Positions 43,938-52,436 of a stretch of DNA of 64,000 nucleotides are shown here, piece after piece (position 1 is the first letter of the stretch; each line of letters begins with the position of its first letter). Source of the stretch: Halobacillus kuroshimensis DSM 18393 (GTDB taxonomy: Bacteria; Bacillota; Bacilli; Bacillales; Halobacillaceae). A program made the position numbers and the translations under genes. The DNA is taken from NCBI RefSeq assembly GCF_000425705.1, contig NZ_AUDY01000016.1, positions 62,001 to 126,000 of the forward strand, read 5' to 3'. Under the pieces are notes generated by a model. It worked only from the letters and a program-made list of their open reading frames with translations, was not told where the DNA came from and made no database searches.

Positions 43938-45128
43938 TTACTTGGAAGATCCGGCCTGTTGTTCCACTTTTTTATTCGCCGGTTCGGCTGGTTTTTTGTT
44001 CGTCTTACGGATAAAGTCGGAAATCAGCTTGTAATAAGCGTTTGCCATCATCCAGATGCTCTCTTCCTCATCCTCGAAGAATTCAATATTAAATCCGTCC
44101 AGTTTATTGTTCAACATCTTGATATATTCCTTAAGAACGGCAGAACCTCCACCAACAAAATAGCAGATTTCTGTCTGGGAATTTTTCTGCCACACATTGC
44201 GCAGGTAGCGGTATTGTTTCTTAGCCAGTTCAAGGAGAATACGATCAGTTATGTCGTGAACACTTGTACGGCTACCGCGAACCATAATGTGATGACGGTC
44301 GTTCTTCCTCGTAATAATATCTACTACGTCCCGGCGGCTGTCGAGTTCCACTCCATGCTTCGTCAAAATTTCATCACGAATCATTTCCAGTGATTCAGAT
44401 ACACCGAGGTTGAAGCCCTGTGCTTTATCATCATCCACATTACGGTTGCGGATAACCGCGATATCTGTGGATAATCCACCAATATCCTGTATAAGAATCT
44501 GCTTGTCCACAAGCTCCTTGTTAATAATGTTCAAATCATTATCCATAACAAGATTGACATAGGCGGCGAACCCTTCCGGATAAACTTTCACTTCGTCAAA
44601 CTTAAGGTTGACTTTCATCCCTTGATATTTAGGGGTTACTAAAAACTCAACCTGGTGGACAGATCCGAGGAGCTGGGAACGGTATCCTACGTCCTTCCCT
44701 TCTTTGACTTCACGAAGGGGAAGACCAGTACCGAGAGTATAGTTGGCTTCTACTACATTATTTTTAGCTTGCTGAGATCCTTTGCCAGAAACCGCATCAA
44801 GGGCAAGGGATGCAAACAGCATAATCAAAGTCTGATCTTCTTCCGATTTATAGCTGCCTGGATCAAGCTCGGTGGAGTTTGTTGTTTTCGTCGCTAGATT
44901 CCCTACGCGGTAAATCGCATTATTTTCCCTAAGGGCAGGGGAATGCACCCGAATATGTAGATTATCGAGTGGATTTTTATCATCAAGATCCTCAATTCCG
45001 ATAACCGGACGGTCTTCCAAATCTCTCGCTACCACGTTAGGAATATAAAGGGAAGATTCCAGTTTCCCGAAATTTGCTTTCAAAGCATCATTACCGACAT
45101 CGATCGCTGCAATTCTTGAATGTGTCAT
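43938..45128 (-). CDS. ParM/StbA-like actin ATPase
   Basis: 396 residues with the actin-fold motifs: phosphate 1 AAIDVGNDALKANFG, phosphate 2 ILIQDIGGLSTDIAV, and adenosine motif YFVGGGSAVLKEY. It belongs to the plasmid-segregation ParM/Alp family rather than MreB or FtsA. It probably forms filaments that push or pull DNA bound through the ParR-like protein. A promoter lies 50-80 bases upstream and an octamer array beyond it. The Lys-rich C-terminal tail (KKPAEPANKKVEQQ) is unusual. The ATG follows AAAGGAG. Confidence 0.9.
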   Translation of the reverse strand: MTHSRIAAIDVGNDALKANFGKLESSLYIPNVVARDLEDRPVIGIEDLDDKNPLDNLHIRVHSPALRENNAIYRVGNLATKTTNSTELDPGSYKSEEDQTLIMLFASLALDAVSGKGSQQAKNNVVEANYTLGTGLPLREVKEGKDVGYRSQLLGSVHQVEFLVTPKYQGMKVNLKFDEVKVYPEGFAAYVNLVMDNDLNIINKELVDKQILIQDIGGLSTDIAVIRNRNVDDDKAQGFNLGVSESLEMIRDEILTKHGVELDSRRDVVDIITRKNDRHHIMVRGSRTSVHDITDRILLELAKKQYRYLRNVWQKNSQTEICYFVGGGSAVLKEYIKMLNNKLDGFNIEFFEDEEESIWMMANAYYKLISDFIRKTNKKPAEPANKKVEQQAGSSK

Positions 45129-45177
45129 AAACAGCTCTCCTTTTTATAAGTTATTAAAATGACCTCTCCTTAGTTAG

Positions 45178-45206
45178 AATCTATAAAACTATCAGAGAAT
45201 AGTCAA
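45178..45206 (-). promoter_or_regulatory. promoter of the par-like operon
   Basis: -35 TTGACT (45206-45201), 17-base spacer, -10 TAGATT (45183-45178) on the minus strand. It lies between the octamer array and the actin gene, so an array-bound ParR could repress it. Confidence 0.7.
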
Positions 45207-45229
45207 TCCTCCTTTTTTCGTGTTCATTT

Positions 45230-45375
45230 ATGCACACAAGTAATCAAAAACGTATACTTGTAAACAAAATTGCACACATGCCTATATGACAGCTTGTACA
45301 CGCTTTTGTGTACATGAAAACATAAACGCAAACACTTTGTATTCTTTTTGTATACTTGCAAACAAAATTGTATAC
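45230..45375 (+). repeat. parC-like array of TTGYRYAC octamers
   Basis: About ten octamers fitting TTGYRYAC or close variants lie here, for example 45250, 45258 (TTGTAAAC), 45270 (TTGCACAC), 45294 (TTGTACAC), 45306 (TTGTGTAC), 45337 (TTGTATTC), 45348 and 45368 (TTGTATAC), 45356 (TTGCAAAC). The trio 45250-45277 recurs at 45348-45375, 98 bases on. Successive spacings are mostly 8 or 11-12 bases, near the DNA helical repeat. This is the expected form of a ParR-binding centromere upstream of parM. Confidence 0.75.
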
Positions 45376-45465
45376 ATAAGAGCATTTTCATATTTTTTAC
45401 ATTTTTCAACACAAAATCACGGACTGAGTTATATTCGCCGTTTCTATAGAGTGGACTAAGATAAG

Positions 45466-45502
45466 TAAAAAAAGACGATGCAGAAAGCATCGTCTTTTTT
45501 TA
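45466..45502 (-). terminator. terminator of the intracellular protease gene
   Basis: AAAGACGATGC/GCATCGTCTTT with a 5-base loop and T tract on minus. Confidence 0.92.
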
Positions 45503-46465
45503 CTGCTTCATATAAGTGCTGAACAAATCCTCCAATTTCTTCGTTAAAGCTAAAGTCATCAACCCATTGCCTTCAGCTGTTTTTGAGTATCCAAGAGGAG
45601 TCGTACGTTTGATAAGCTGGGAGAATATTTCTGATTCCGTCATCGATCGATTGAATTGCTTCTCAACTAATGGAATAAGGAGAGCGAGTCCCCCGGAGAC
45701 GTGAGGAGTGGCCATTGATGTACCTGAGAGCCTTGCATATTTTCCTTCTAAATAGGTGGAAAGGACATCAACTCCGGGAGCCACAAGGTCAAGCTGGGTG
45801 TTCGTATTTGTAAAATCAGCCAGTTCCCGCCGTTCATCTACGGCTCCTACTTGAATGACTTCATTATATGCTCCAGGATATCCGTACTCCATAGTGTCTT
45901 CCCTGCCATCTCCCTCGTTGCCAGCAGCACAGACGACGGATACATCATGGCTGACAGCGTTTTTAACAGCTTCTCTTAAGGGTTTTGTATCTTGAGGACC
46001 TCCAAGTGACATCGATATCACTCTCACCCGTTCCTGATTAGGGCCTCTCCAGTTAACGGCGTAATGGATGGCATCAATAATCCATTCATACTCCCCTCCC
46101 CCATCCTCTGATAGGACCTTTAAGATGAGAAGTTTTGACTTAGGTGCCGTTCCTATGACACCTTCCCCATTCTCTACTGCAGCAATGGTCCCTGCTACAT
46201 GTGTCCCATGGCCATTGTTGTCTGAGTAATTATCAGGGTCCCCTCCATAATCATCAGTAAAGTTATGTCCATCCACAATGTTCTCTTCGAGATCAGGATG
46301 ATCAAGCTGACACCCTGTATCAATGATCGCTACAACGCTTCCAGCTCCTTGATCCGAATCTTCCCATAGGCTTTCAGCTTCCACCATCTGTATTCCCTTC
46401 GGACGCTCGTTTGTTGTTTCTAAAATTGCTTCCGTTCGGTAAGGAATCAATTTCATCCGACTCAT
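45500..46465 (-). CDS. intracellular subtilisin-like serine protease
   Basis: 321 residues, no signal peptide. The catalytic triad is Asp49 ([13 protein letters not shown]), His86 ([10 protein letters not shown]) and Ser250 (SGTSMATPH), with oxyanion Asn183 (AAGNEG). The N-terminus reads [13 protein letters not shown], which is the LIPY/F inhibitory propeptide of intracellular subtilisins (ISP); it keeps the enzyme inactive until cleaved. Its likely job is turnover of cell protein in stationary phase. The ATG at 46465 follows GGAGGAGG by six bases. Confidence 0.93.
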   Translation of the reverse strand: MSRMKLIPYRTEAILETTNERPKGIQMVEAESLWEDSDQGAGSVVAIIDTGCQLDHPDLEENIVDGHNFTDDYGGDPDNYSDNNGHGTHVAGTIAAVENGEGVIGTAPKSKLLILKVLSEDGGGEYEWIIDAIHYAVNWRGPNQERVRVISMSLGGPQDTKPLREAVKNAVSHDVSVVCAAGNEGDGREDTMEYGYPGAYNEVIQVGAVDERRELADFTNTNTQLDLVAPGVDVLSTYLEGKYARLSGTSMATPHVSGGLALLIPLVEKQFNRSMTESEIFSQLIKRTTPLGYSKTAEGNGLMTLALTKKLEDLFSTYMKQ

Positions 46466-46618
46466 GGACATCCTCCTCCATTATGGTAAAGGGTGTTGAT
46501 GTACATTCATGGAGTAATTCTTCCTTTCATTATAACATCCAAATATACCCACTTCGGAGGGTTTTTGAAATAAGGACCTTAGAATCATAAATGATATAAA
46601 GAACAATTGTATTTTATA

Positions 46619-46673
46619 TTGAATTCCAAGCAGAATTCAGTATAATAAAAGAAAAAAGTTCTTTATAAAGAAC
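46619..46673 (+). promoter_or_regulatory. promoter with 16-bp palindrome before the zinc-ribbon microprotein
   Basis: -35 TTGAAT (46619-46624), 16-base spacer, -10 TATAAT (46641-46646). A perfect palindrome GTTCTTTATAAAGAAC lies at 46658-46673, in the initially transcribed region, and the half-site AAAGAAC occurs again near 46598-46604. It could be an operator for an unknown repressor. Confidence 0.7.
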
Positions 46674-46698
46674 AAATCATTAAGGAGTGACCTGCCTT

Positions 46699-46890
46699 AT
46701 GTACAGGAAGCTTTGCCATCACTGCCACAGGGCATCCTACAGCTGCCAGAACGACCATTGGACCTGTCCCTTATGCGGCCAAGATTTAAGCCGTCAGGCA
46801 CACTTACCCGCTCATTTACACACCACAGACCATCGAGGCATTAAACAATATGAAAAGCAGGCAGCGTTGACAGGGACATCAACGTTTTGA
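46699..46890 (+). CDS. small double-CxxC zinc protein, function unknown
   Basis: 63 residues starting MYRKLCHHCHRASYSC. Two pairs, CHHC and CPLC, surround a short hydrophilic loop and are expected to bind one zinc, giving a rubredoxin-like ribbon. The remainder is His-rich (HLPAHLHTTDH). I prefer the ATG at 46699 after TAAGGAGTGA; the GTG at 46687 overlaps that site. It is alone on its strand, with its own promoter and terminator. No family was recognised. Confidence 0.75.
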   Translation: MYRKLCHHCHRASYSCQNDHWTCPLCGQDLSRQAHLPAHLHTTDHRGIKQYEKQAALTGTSTF

Positions 46891-46894
46891 AAGT

Positions 46895-46935
46895 ATAAAA
46901 AAAAAGCTGCACCGATTCATATCGATGCAGCTCCT
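46895..46935. terminator. bidirectional terminator
   Basis: AGCTGCA.CGAT/ATCGATGCAGCT type stem, with a run of nine A on the left. It ends the zinc-protein transcript and the converging M23 gene. Confidence 0.82.
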
Positions 46936-46941
46936 TTCCCT

Positions 46942-48345
46942 TTATGGGAGATATTTTCTAGGGTTTACAGAGTTTGAACGGCTTCCATTCCAGGAACCTT
47001 CGTGAATTTCGAAGTGAAGGTGCTGCCCTGTAGAATCACCGGTACTTCCCATATTACCTAGGAATTGGCCTTGAGAGACCGTTTGACCGGCAGATACAGC
47101 CGGTGTACTTCTCAAGTGTGCATAAACGGTTGTGAACGTCTGACCGTTCATATAGTGGGAAATCATAACCACGTTTCCATAACTGGATGAATAGTTAGCC
47201 CGGATAACTGTACCTGATGCGGACGCATGTATCGGAATCGTGCCTCCGGCAGCTAAATCAATCCCTGAGTGAAGACGAGGTGTCCCATAAATCGGGTGGA
47301 TTCGGTTGCGGTCATATTCAGATACGGCAGGTGCGTTAGCAGGCCAGATAAATCCTGAACTGTTGCTGCTGGATGATGAACTGGACGTGCTCTCAGACTC
47401 GCTTGAATCAGATGAGCTGGATTTATTTGAAGATGAAGAATTGGAGGAGGCACTGCTTACAGTCTCCTCTGCTTTTTCTTCCTCAGCCGCTTTTTCAGCT
47501 GCGGCTTTTTCTGCAGCGGCTTTTTCAGCTGCTGCCTTCTTTCTGGCTTCTTCTTCAGCTTTACGCTTCCGTTCAAGTTCCAGCTGGCGCTGGCGCTCGA
47601 TTTCCTTCTCAATAGCGGCTTCCTGTGCAGCAAGTGTTTCCTGTTCTTCTTCCACGCTGACCATGTGGTTATGAGCATCTTCTTCTTCCTGCTCAAGCGT
47701 GGACATCAAGGCTTCTTTTTCTTCTTTCTTACTTTCAAGCTCCTGCTTTAATGTTTCAAGCTCGGACAATTTACTTTCAAGGGAAGACAATTCCTCTTCC
47801 ACTTGGGCTTTCTTTTCTTCCACAGCCTGCTTATCAGCAAGATGCTCTTCCAGAATTTCCTTATCCTGTGTAGCAATCGTGTTCAGGCTCATGACACGCT
47901 CCAGAAAGTTTCCGAAGCTTTCAGCGCCCATGAGAACATCAAGGTAATCCACGCTTCCACCGTTTTGATGCATGGATTTCACACGTTCTTTAAGAAGTTC
48001 ATCACGCTCTTCAATGCGCTTTTCAAGCTCGGCAATTTCTTCTTTCAGCTGATCAATGTTCTCTCTTGTCTGTGCGATTTCATTTTCTTTCGTCTGGATT
48101 TTATCCAGTGTATCCATCGTCTGCTCGTCCAGACGTGCAATCTCAGCATCTACTTCATCCTGATCTTCCTGCAGTTCAGCGATTGTATCTTCTTTTTCCT
48201 GAATTTCCTGCTCATTTTCAGACTGCTGTTGTCTATTCTCTTCCAGTTTTTCCTGATTTGTTTCAGCATTAACCGTTGTTGAAACAGGTAAACCGGATAG
48301 AATCAGACCGGCAGTAAGAGCGGCTGTAATGATTTTTGATTTCAC
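46942..48345 (-). CDS. secreted coiled-coil M23 peptidoglycan hydrolase (PcsB/EnvC/CwlO type)
   Basis: 467 residues. A signal peptide ends near VNAETNQ. A long coiled coil fills about residues 28-270, then a Lys/Glu/Ala stretch, then a Ser-rich linker (about 305-335). The C-terminal LytM domain has HSGIDLAAG and HLHFEIHEG metal motifs. FtsX-controlled hydrolases (CwlO, PcsB, EnvC-linked) have the same coiled coil plus catalytic domain layout, and ftsX is directly upstream (51 bases). GTG start after GGGGGAGG. Confidence 0.92.
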   Translation of the reverse strand: MKSKIITAALTAGLILSGLPVSTTVNAETNQEKLEENRQQQSENEQEIQEKEDTIAELQEDQDEVDAEIARLDEQTMDTLDKIQTKENEIAQTRENIDQLKEEIAELEKRIEERDELLKERVKSMHQNGGSVDYLDVLMGAESFGNFLERVMSLNTIATQDKEILEEHLADKQAVEEKKAQVEEELSSLESKLSELETLKQELESKKEEKEALMSTLEQEEEDAHNHMVSVEEEQETLAAQEAAIEKEIERQRQLELERKRKAEEEARKKAAAEKAAAEKAAAEKAAEEEKAEETVSSASSNSSSSNKSSSSDSSESESTSSSSSSSNSSGFIWPANAPAVSEYDRNRIHPIYGTPRLHSGIDLAAGGTIPIHASASGTVIRANYSSSYGNVVMISHYMNGQTFTTVYAHLRSTPAVSAGQTVSQGQFLGNMGSTGDSTGQHLHFEIHEGSWNGSRSNSVNPRKYLP

Positions 48346-48395
48346 TCTTCTTCCTCCCCCGATTCCTCACCTGTGTGTATGATTCATCTATTTTT

Positions 48396-49289
48396 CTAAA
48401 CCTTCAAATACTTACGGATGGACGTAAAGCTTCCCCAAAGTCCAATGGTGACCCCCATCAGGACAAGCAGGGCAGATACTTCAAAAACAAACGGGTAAAC
48501 CGGCAGTAAGTCTATAAATAAAGTAGGGTATCTGGTCGTAATCTCATCGTAGAGAGCATCATAACCAAAGATCACAAGGGCGATAGGTAAAATCGACCCA
48601 AGAATTCCAATTAGGATACCTTCGAATAAGAAAGGCCAACGTATGAACCAATTGGTCGCCCCTACCATTTTCATAATCTCGATTTCACGTCCCCTGGCTA
48701 CGATAGTGATCCTGATTGTATTCGCAATCAAAAACATCGCTGTAAATAAAAGCCCTGCGATAATCGCCAGCCCGACGTTTCTGGCTACATCCATAACGCT
48801 GAACAAACGTTCTACGGTCTCTTTGGCATACTCGACTTTGTCCACATTATCAAAACTTTCAATCGTTTCAGCTACCTGAATCGTATCCTGTGGATCTGCC
48901 GTTTTCACCACGTATACGTCGTTCAATGGATTTTCATCTTTGAGAGATTCAAAGGCTTCCCCTTCATCTCCCATGCTATTGATCAGGTTATCCAGACCTT
49001 CATCCTTCGACTGGAAATTCACACTGGAAACACCCGATACGTCTTCCAATTGACCCTGCAGGTTCTCACGGCTTTCCTCATCTGCGGTACGCTCGATGAA
49101 AACACGGACTTCGACGTCTTCCTCAATCTGTTCTCCCATATCATTCAAGTTCAGGAGAAGTGTCGCGAAAACTCCGACAAGCAGAAGGGTTACGGTTACC
49201 GCTGAGATGGAGGCTACCGACATCCACTTGTTTCTCGTTATGTTTTTGACGCCTTCTTTTCCGTGCCGGCCGAACGTTTTAAATTTCAT
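48396..49289 (-). CDS. ftsX: FtsX-like cell-division ABC permease
   Basis: 297 residues. An N-terminal cytosolic stretch (MKFKTFGRHGKEGVKNI) is followed by TM1, a large extracellular loop (about 45-165) that contacts hydrolases, and three further membrane segments (FTAMFLIANTIRITIVARGREI is typical). It normally pairs with ATPase FtsE to activate CwlO/PcsB-type hydrolases. Here no ftsE precedes it; a 360-base gene-free leader with its own promoter does. The ribosome site (AGGAATT, ATG) is weak. Confidence 0.92.
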   Translation of the reverse strand: MKFKTFGRHGKEGVKNITRNKWMSVASISAVTVTLLLVGVFATLLLNLNDMGEQIEEDVEVRVFIERTADEESRENLQGQLEDVSGVSSVNFQSKDEGLDNLINSMGDEGEAFESLKDENPLNDVYVVKTADPQDTIQVAETIESFDNVDKVEYAKETVERLFSVMDVARNVGLAIIAGLLFTAMFLIANTIRITIVARGREIEIMKMVGATNWFIRWPFLFEGILIGILGSILPIALVIFGYDALYDEITTRYPTLFIDLLPVYPFVFEVSALLVLMGVTIGLWGSFTSIRKYLKV

Positions 49290-49301
49290 AATTCCTGTCA
49301 C

Positions 49302-49638
49302 CCCGGCACTTCTGATTTATAACGGTTTGAAAGTCCCTCATTCTGCCTGCGTCTTCGGTTATACGGTGATGCGTTTCAAACAATTTCTATCACTTCCTAC
49401 CAATCTTTCATATTTGTTGATCTATGTTGTAAAAAATTATGTAGTCTCGGTCGTCTCGTTCAATTACCCTACTAATTATATCAAATATATTCGCTAAATA
49501 AAGACAAATTATTATTACATTTGTGTTTCATAAGTTTACAGAACCCTGTAATATCAGGGTTTCTTTTCGACATCATCCGTCATATCCAGGAGTCGTTACA
49601 GGTAAATATAATCAGGCCTTCAGACCCTGTCTATGCAT
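49302..49638 (-). promoter_or_regulatory. gene-free leader of ftsX
   Basis: No gene in either strand, including no trace of FtsE Walker motifs. A TG-extended -10 (TGATATAAT, core 49480-49475) lies about 190 bases upstream of ftsX, so ftsX likely has its own long-leader transcript. The function of the leader is unknown. Confidence 0.5.
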
Positions 49639-49679
49639 AAAAAAATAAGCTGTCCTGGTAGAAAGACAGCTTATTTTTT
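49639..49679 (-). terminator. terminator of the 95-residue protein gene
   Basis: AATAAGCTGTC/GACAGCTTATT stem with A and T tracts on both sides, overlapping the stop codon. Confidence 0.85.
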
Positions 49680-49958
49680 CAGGTGATGGTTCTTTAATTT
49701 TTCAATTTCCCTCTTGAGCTGGAGGTTTTCCCATACAACGCAATCGTACGACTTCCTCGTCCGGGCGTCCGGATCCAGGTTTACTTCGTACCATGATTTT
49801 CGGAGCACGGCATCCACCGGGCTCGTCTGTTTAATCTCAGCGGAAGGGTAGAGTTTCTTGAGACGGGTCACCTCTTTTTCAGACAAGCGGAGTTCCCTGA
49901 AGAAGATACCTTCTTGAAATGACTCGACCAAGAAGCGCTCAAACGCTTTTTTTGCCAA
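49671..49958 (-). CDS. conserved-looking small protein, function unknown
   Basis: 95 residues, charged and mostly helical, ending in a Lys/Glu-rich helix (ENLQLKREIEKLKNHHLKK). The segment LSEKEVTRLKKLYPSAEI has a helix-turn-helix flavour but no family was recognised. The start is TTG at 49958 after GAGGGGG. It has its own terminator and lies between ftsX and the racemase operon. Confidence 0.65.
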   Translation of the reverse strand: MAKKAFERFLVESFQEGIFFRELRLSEKEVTRLKKLYPSAEIKQTSPVDAVLRKSWYEVNLDPDARTRKSYDCVVWENLQLKREIEKLKNHHLKK

Positions 49959-50014
49959 TGCCTTTCCCCCTCGAGTAAATCGTCTTAGTTATATATAAGA
50001 CGAAACGGGAAAGT

Positions 50015-50725
50015 TCATGACTTCTGGAATACAGATTCTTTTACTACGGCATGGGCTACGACTTCCATAGGATCAAGCAGCGGCACTGGAAGATGGTATG
50101 GTTTTAGAACCAGACCGATTTCTGTGCATCCGGAAATGATCACTTCTGCGCCCTGATCGAGCAGTTCCTCAGCAGCAGCTTTTAAAAGGGAAAGCGGTTC
50201 TGCATCCGTGTTGCCGCTTTTAATGCCATTGCTTCCATAGATGGATTCCATCACTTTCTCGGTCTGTGTCACCGGGCGGGGTTCAATAACATCAAGGTGA
50301 CCAAGGTGTTTTTTGAACAATCCGGTCTGCAGTGTGCCGGACGTTGCAAGCACACCGATTTTCCGAACGCCGGGATAATGATCCTCGATATATTTTTTCA
50401 ACTCTTCAAAAGCGTTCATAAGTGGAAAGGATACGGCTTTTTGAACGTCGTCGATGAAATAATGGGCTGTCATGCATGGAATACAAGCCACATCCACATT
50501 CACTTTTTCCAGGTTCTTAGCGGCATCGATCATTTGCGGGACAGGGTTTTCCCCGCGGCCGGAAATGGCCGCAGTACGGTCCGGGATTTTGGCGTTGCTG
50601 TCAATAATCACACGGTAATGATCCTGATCCTTTTCGGCCTGTGTAGCGCGGATAATCTTCATATAATATTCAGCCGTTGCCTCAGGTCCCATACCCCCGA
50701 GTATGCCGATAATTTTGTCGTTCAT
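50015..50725 (-). CDS. aspartate/glutamate racemase (RacX/RacD-like)
   Basis: 236 residues with GILGGMGPEATAEYY at the N-terminus, first catalytic Cys84 in CIPCMTAH and second Cys200 in SGCTEIG, the two-base PLP-independent mechanism. It is the third gene of an ATP-grasp, MurE-like ligase, racemase series. In Enterococcus faecium a racemase lies beside the D-aspartate ligase that builds the wall cross-bridge. D-Asp supply is therefore the preferred role; D-Glu supply is the alternative. The ATG at 50725 follows TAAGGAGG. Confidence 0.86.
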   Translation of the reverse strand: MNDKIIGILGGMGPEATAEYYMKIIRATQAEKDQDHYRVIIDSNAKIPDRTAAISGRGENPVPQMIDAAKNLEKVNVDVACIPCMTAHYFIDDVQKAVSFPLMNAFEELKKYIEDHYPGVRKIGVLATSGTLQTGLFKKHLGHLDVIEPRPVTQTEKVMESIYGSNGIKSGNTDAEPLSLLKAAAEELLDQGAEVIISGCTEIGLVLKPYHLPVPLLDPMEVVAHAVVKESVFQKS

Positions 50726-50770
50726 CGTCTGCCTCCTTACAAAAGACCCGATACGTGGCTGAGAAGCCAT

Positions 50771-52318
50771 TTACAGAACACCGGCCACCCGGTTTTTCAA
50801 CGGTTTGAACAGCTGATCTTCGTCGATGTCTGGTCTTTTTGTACTTAACTGTTCTAAAGCAATCTTCGCGCCTGGGTCCATGCCCTGACATCCCGCCAGC
50901 AGCAGCACATCATTTTCCTGCACTTCAGATAAAGCATGGTTCACAGCGTCATCAAGCTCTCTATAAAGATGGACTTTAATGCCGGCTTCATCCATCGCTT
51001 CTTGGAATACACGGACCTCTTCGTCCGTCACAACATCTTTTTCAGTCACATGAGAATGACTCACCGTAGCAATAATTTCTGTCAAGCCAAGACGCGGAGC
51101 CCATTCAGCAATAGCTTTCGCGTTTTCTTTGTTCACTGTGACCCCGCGACTGCCGCGGATAGCATAAACAAGTTTCAAGTCTGAGTAGTCCATCTGCTGC
51201 AGCGTACTCAGTGTTACGTTAATATTTCCATAGTTGGCGAAGTGATCATCAAGCATTTTGAAGTCATCTTCAAAGACCATTTCAAAACGGCGCTCCACAC
51301 CGCCAAAGCCTTTGATACCGGACTGGATGGTCGGAATCGGTACCTCATTCAGAAGCGCCGCTGCGATGGCCACCATAGAATTGTAAACAGAATGATAGCC
51401 CGGCGTGGACAATTCTATATCGAATTCCTGTGGAGCGTAATCGGTATTCCCGGCAGAAAACGGCCGGCGGATTTCCACCGTGAACTTAGCTCGTCCCGTG
51501 GACAAGTCAAGATTCTTACAAACGAGATCCCCATCGGCAGTTTCCACACTAAATGTAAGGACATTGGCTTTCGTTTCCTCAACTAAGGATGCCGAATAGG
51601 AATCATCCAGGTTCAGGACTGCCCAGTTCCCTTCAGAAGCGTTCCGGATCAAGCTGGCTTTACTGTTAAAGTATTCCTCAAAAGATCCGTGAAGATCAAT
51701 ATGTTCTCTACTGATGTTGTTCAATGAGACGATATCAAAATCGACACTGCCCACCCGGCTTAAATCAAGGGCGGAGGATGAAACCTCCATCGTTACGTGG
51801 GAAACATCCTGGTTTCTCATTTCTGCAAAGTATCTGTGCAGGTCCAGTGATTCAGGTGTCGTCAGCTTGGTCGGTTCGGAATAGTCGCCGTATTTCACGA
51901 CCACGGTCCCGATCAATCCTGTTTTCAAGCCGTGCTCTTCCAAAATGGCATCAGTCATAAAGGAAGTGGACGTCTTACCATTCGTAGCTGTAATCCCGAT
52001 GGTCTTCATAGACTGGGAAGGGTGGTTGTAGTAGGCATCGCTTAACGCAGCCAGAGCCTGACGGCTGTCCGCGACGCGGTATTGAGGAAGGTCTCCCCAT
52101 CCGTCCTGGTAATCTTCTACAACTATTGCGGCTGCACCACTCTGCACCGCATCTTTCACGTACCGGTGCCCATCCGTCTTAAAGCCTTTAATGCAGACGA
52201 AGACGTCTCCTTCGTTTACGTTTTTAGAATTGTAGGCAAGTCCCTGGACATGTATGTCTTTATCATTCCAGGCTTCCAACACTTCAATCGATGATAATAA
52301 CTGATTAAGCATAGCCAT
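50771..52318 (-). CDS. MurE-like Mur ligase with unusual substrate site
   Basis: 515 residues. Mur ligase layout: UDP-domain to residue 100, ATP loop GITATNGKTST (108-118), the carbamylated-Lys region DLHGSFEEYFNSKASL with Lys220, and C-terminal domain. At the position of the MurE amino-acid selector (DNPR for diaminopimelate) it reads SHSHVTEKD (420-428), and the usual DYAHTP stretch is DDHFANYG. It therefore probably adds an amino acid other than meso-diaminopimelate, such as L-ornithine or L-lysine, to UDP-MurNAc-L-Ala-D-Glu. Another Mur-family role cannot be excluded. Start ATG after GGAAGG. Confidence 0.82.
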   Translation of the reverse strand: MAMLNQLLSSIEVLEAWNDKDIHVQGLAYNSKNVNEGDVFVCIKGFKTDGHRYVKDAVQSGAAAIVVEDYQDGWGDLPQYRVADSRQALAALSDAYYNHPSQSMKTIGITATNGKTSTSFMTDAILEEHGLKTGLIGTVVVKYGDYSEPTKLTTPESLDLHRYFAEMRNQDVSHVTMEVSSSALDLSRVGSVDFDIVSLNNISREHIDLHGSFEEYFNSKASLIRNASEGNWAVLNLDDSYSASLVEETKANVLTFSVETADGDLVCKNLDLSTGRAKFTVEIRRPFSAGNTDYAPQEFDIELSTPGYHSVYNSMVAIAAALLNEVPIPTIQSGIKGFGGVERRFEMVFEDDFKMLDDHFANYGNINVTLSTLQQMDYSDLKLVYAIRGSRGVTVNKENAKAIAEWAPRLGLTEIIATVSHSHVTEKDVVTDEEVRVFQEAMDEAGIKVHLYRELDDAVNHALSEVQENDVLLLAGCQGMDPGAKIALEQLSTKRPDIDEDQLFKPLKNRVAGVL

Positions 52319-52436
52319 TGTTATCTACCTTCCCTGCTCATTTTTGACTGGTTTCCATTTCGATTATGATCCGTTTATATGCTTCGTACACCGCAGAACT
52401 TTTCCCGCTGTCCTCCGGTATCTATTTCCTGTTGTT

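Noticed and set aside
45224-45490. 88-residue frame on the minus strand within the octamer array
   Set aside because: No ribosome site, Cys/Val/Tyr-rich composition created by the TTGYRYAC repeats, and it covers the centromere-like array and a terminator.
47306-47674. Long plus-strand frame opposite the M23 coiled coil
   Set aside because: Ser/Leu/Ala-rich mirror of the Glu/Lys/Ala coiled-coil codons; no ribosome site.
49302-49470. Possible decayed ftsE C-terminus upstream of ftsX
   Set aside because: One open stretch reads to a vaguely FtsE-like end, but no Walker, signature or switch motif occurs in any frame and stops are frequent, so I treat it as chance.
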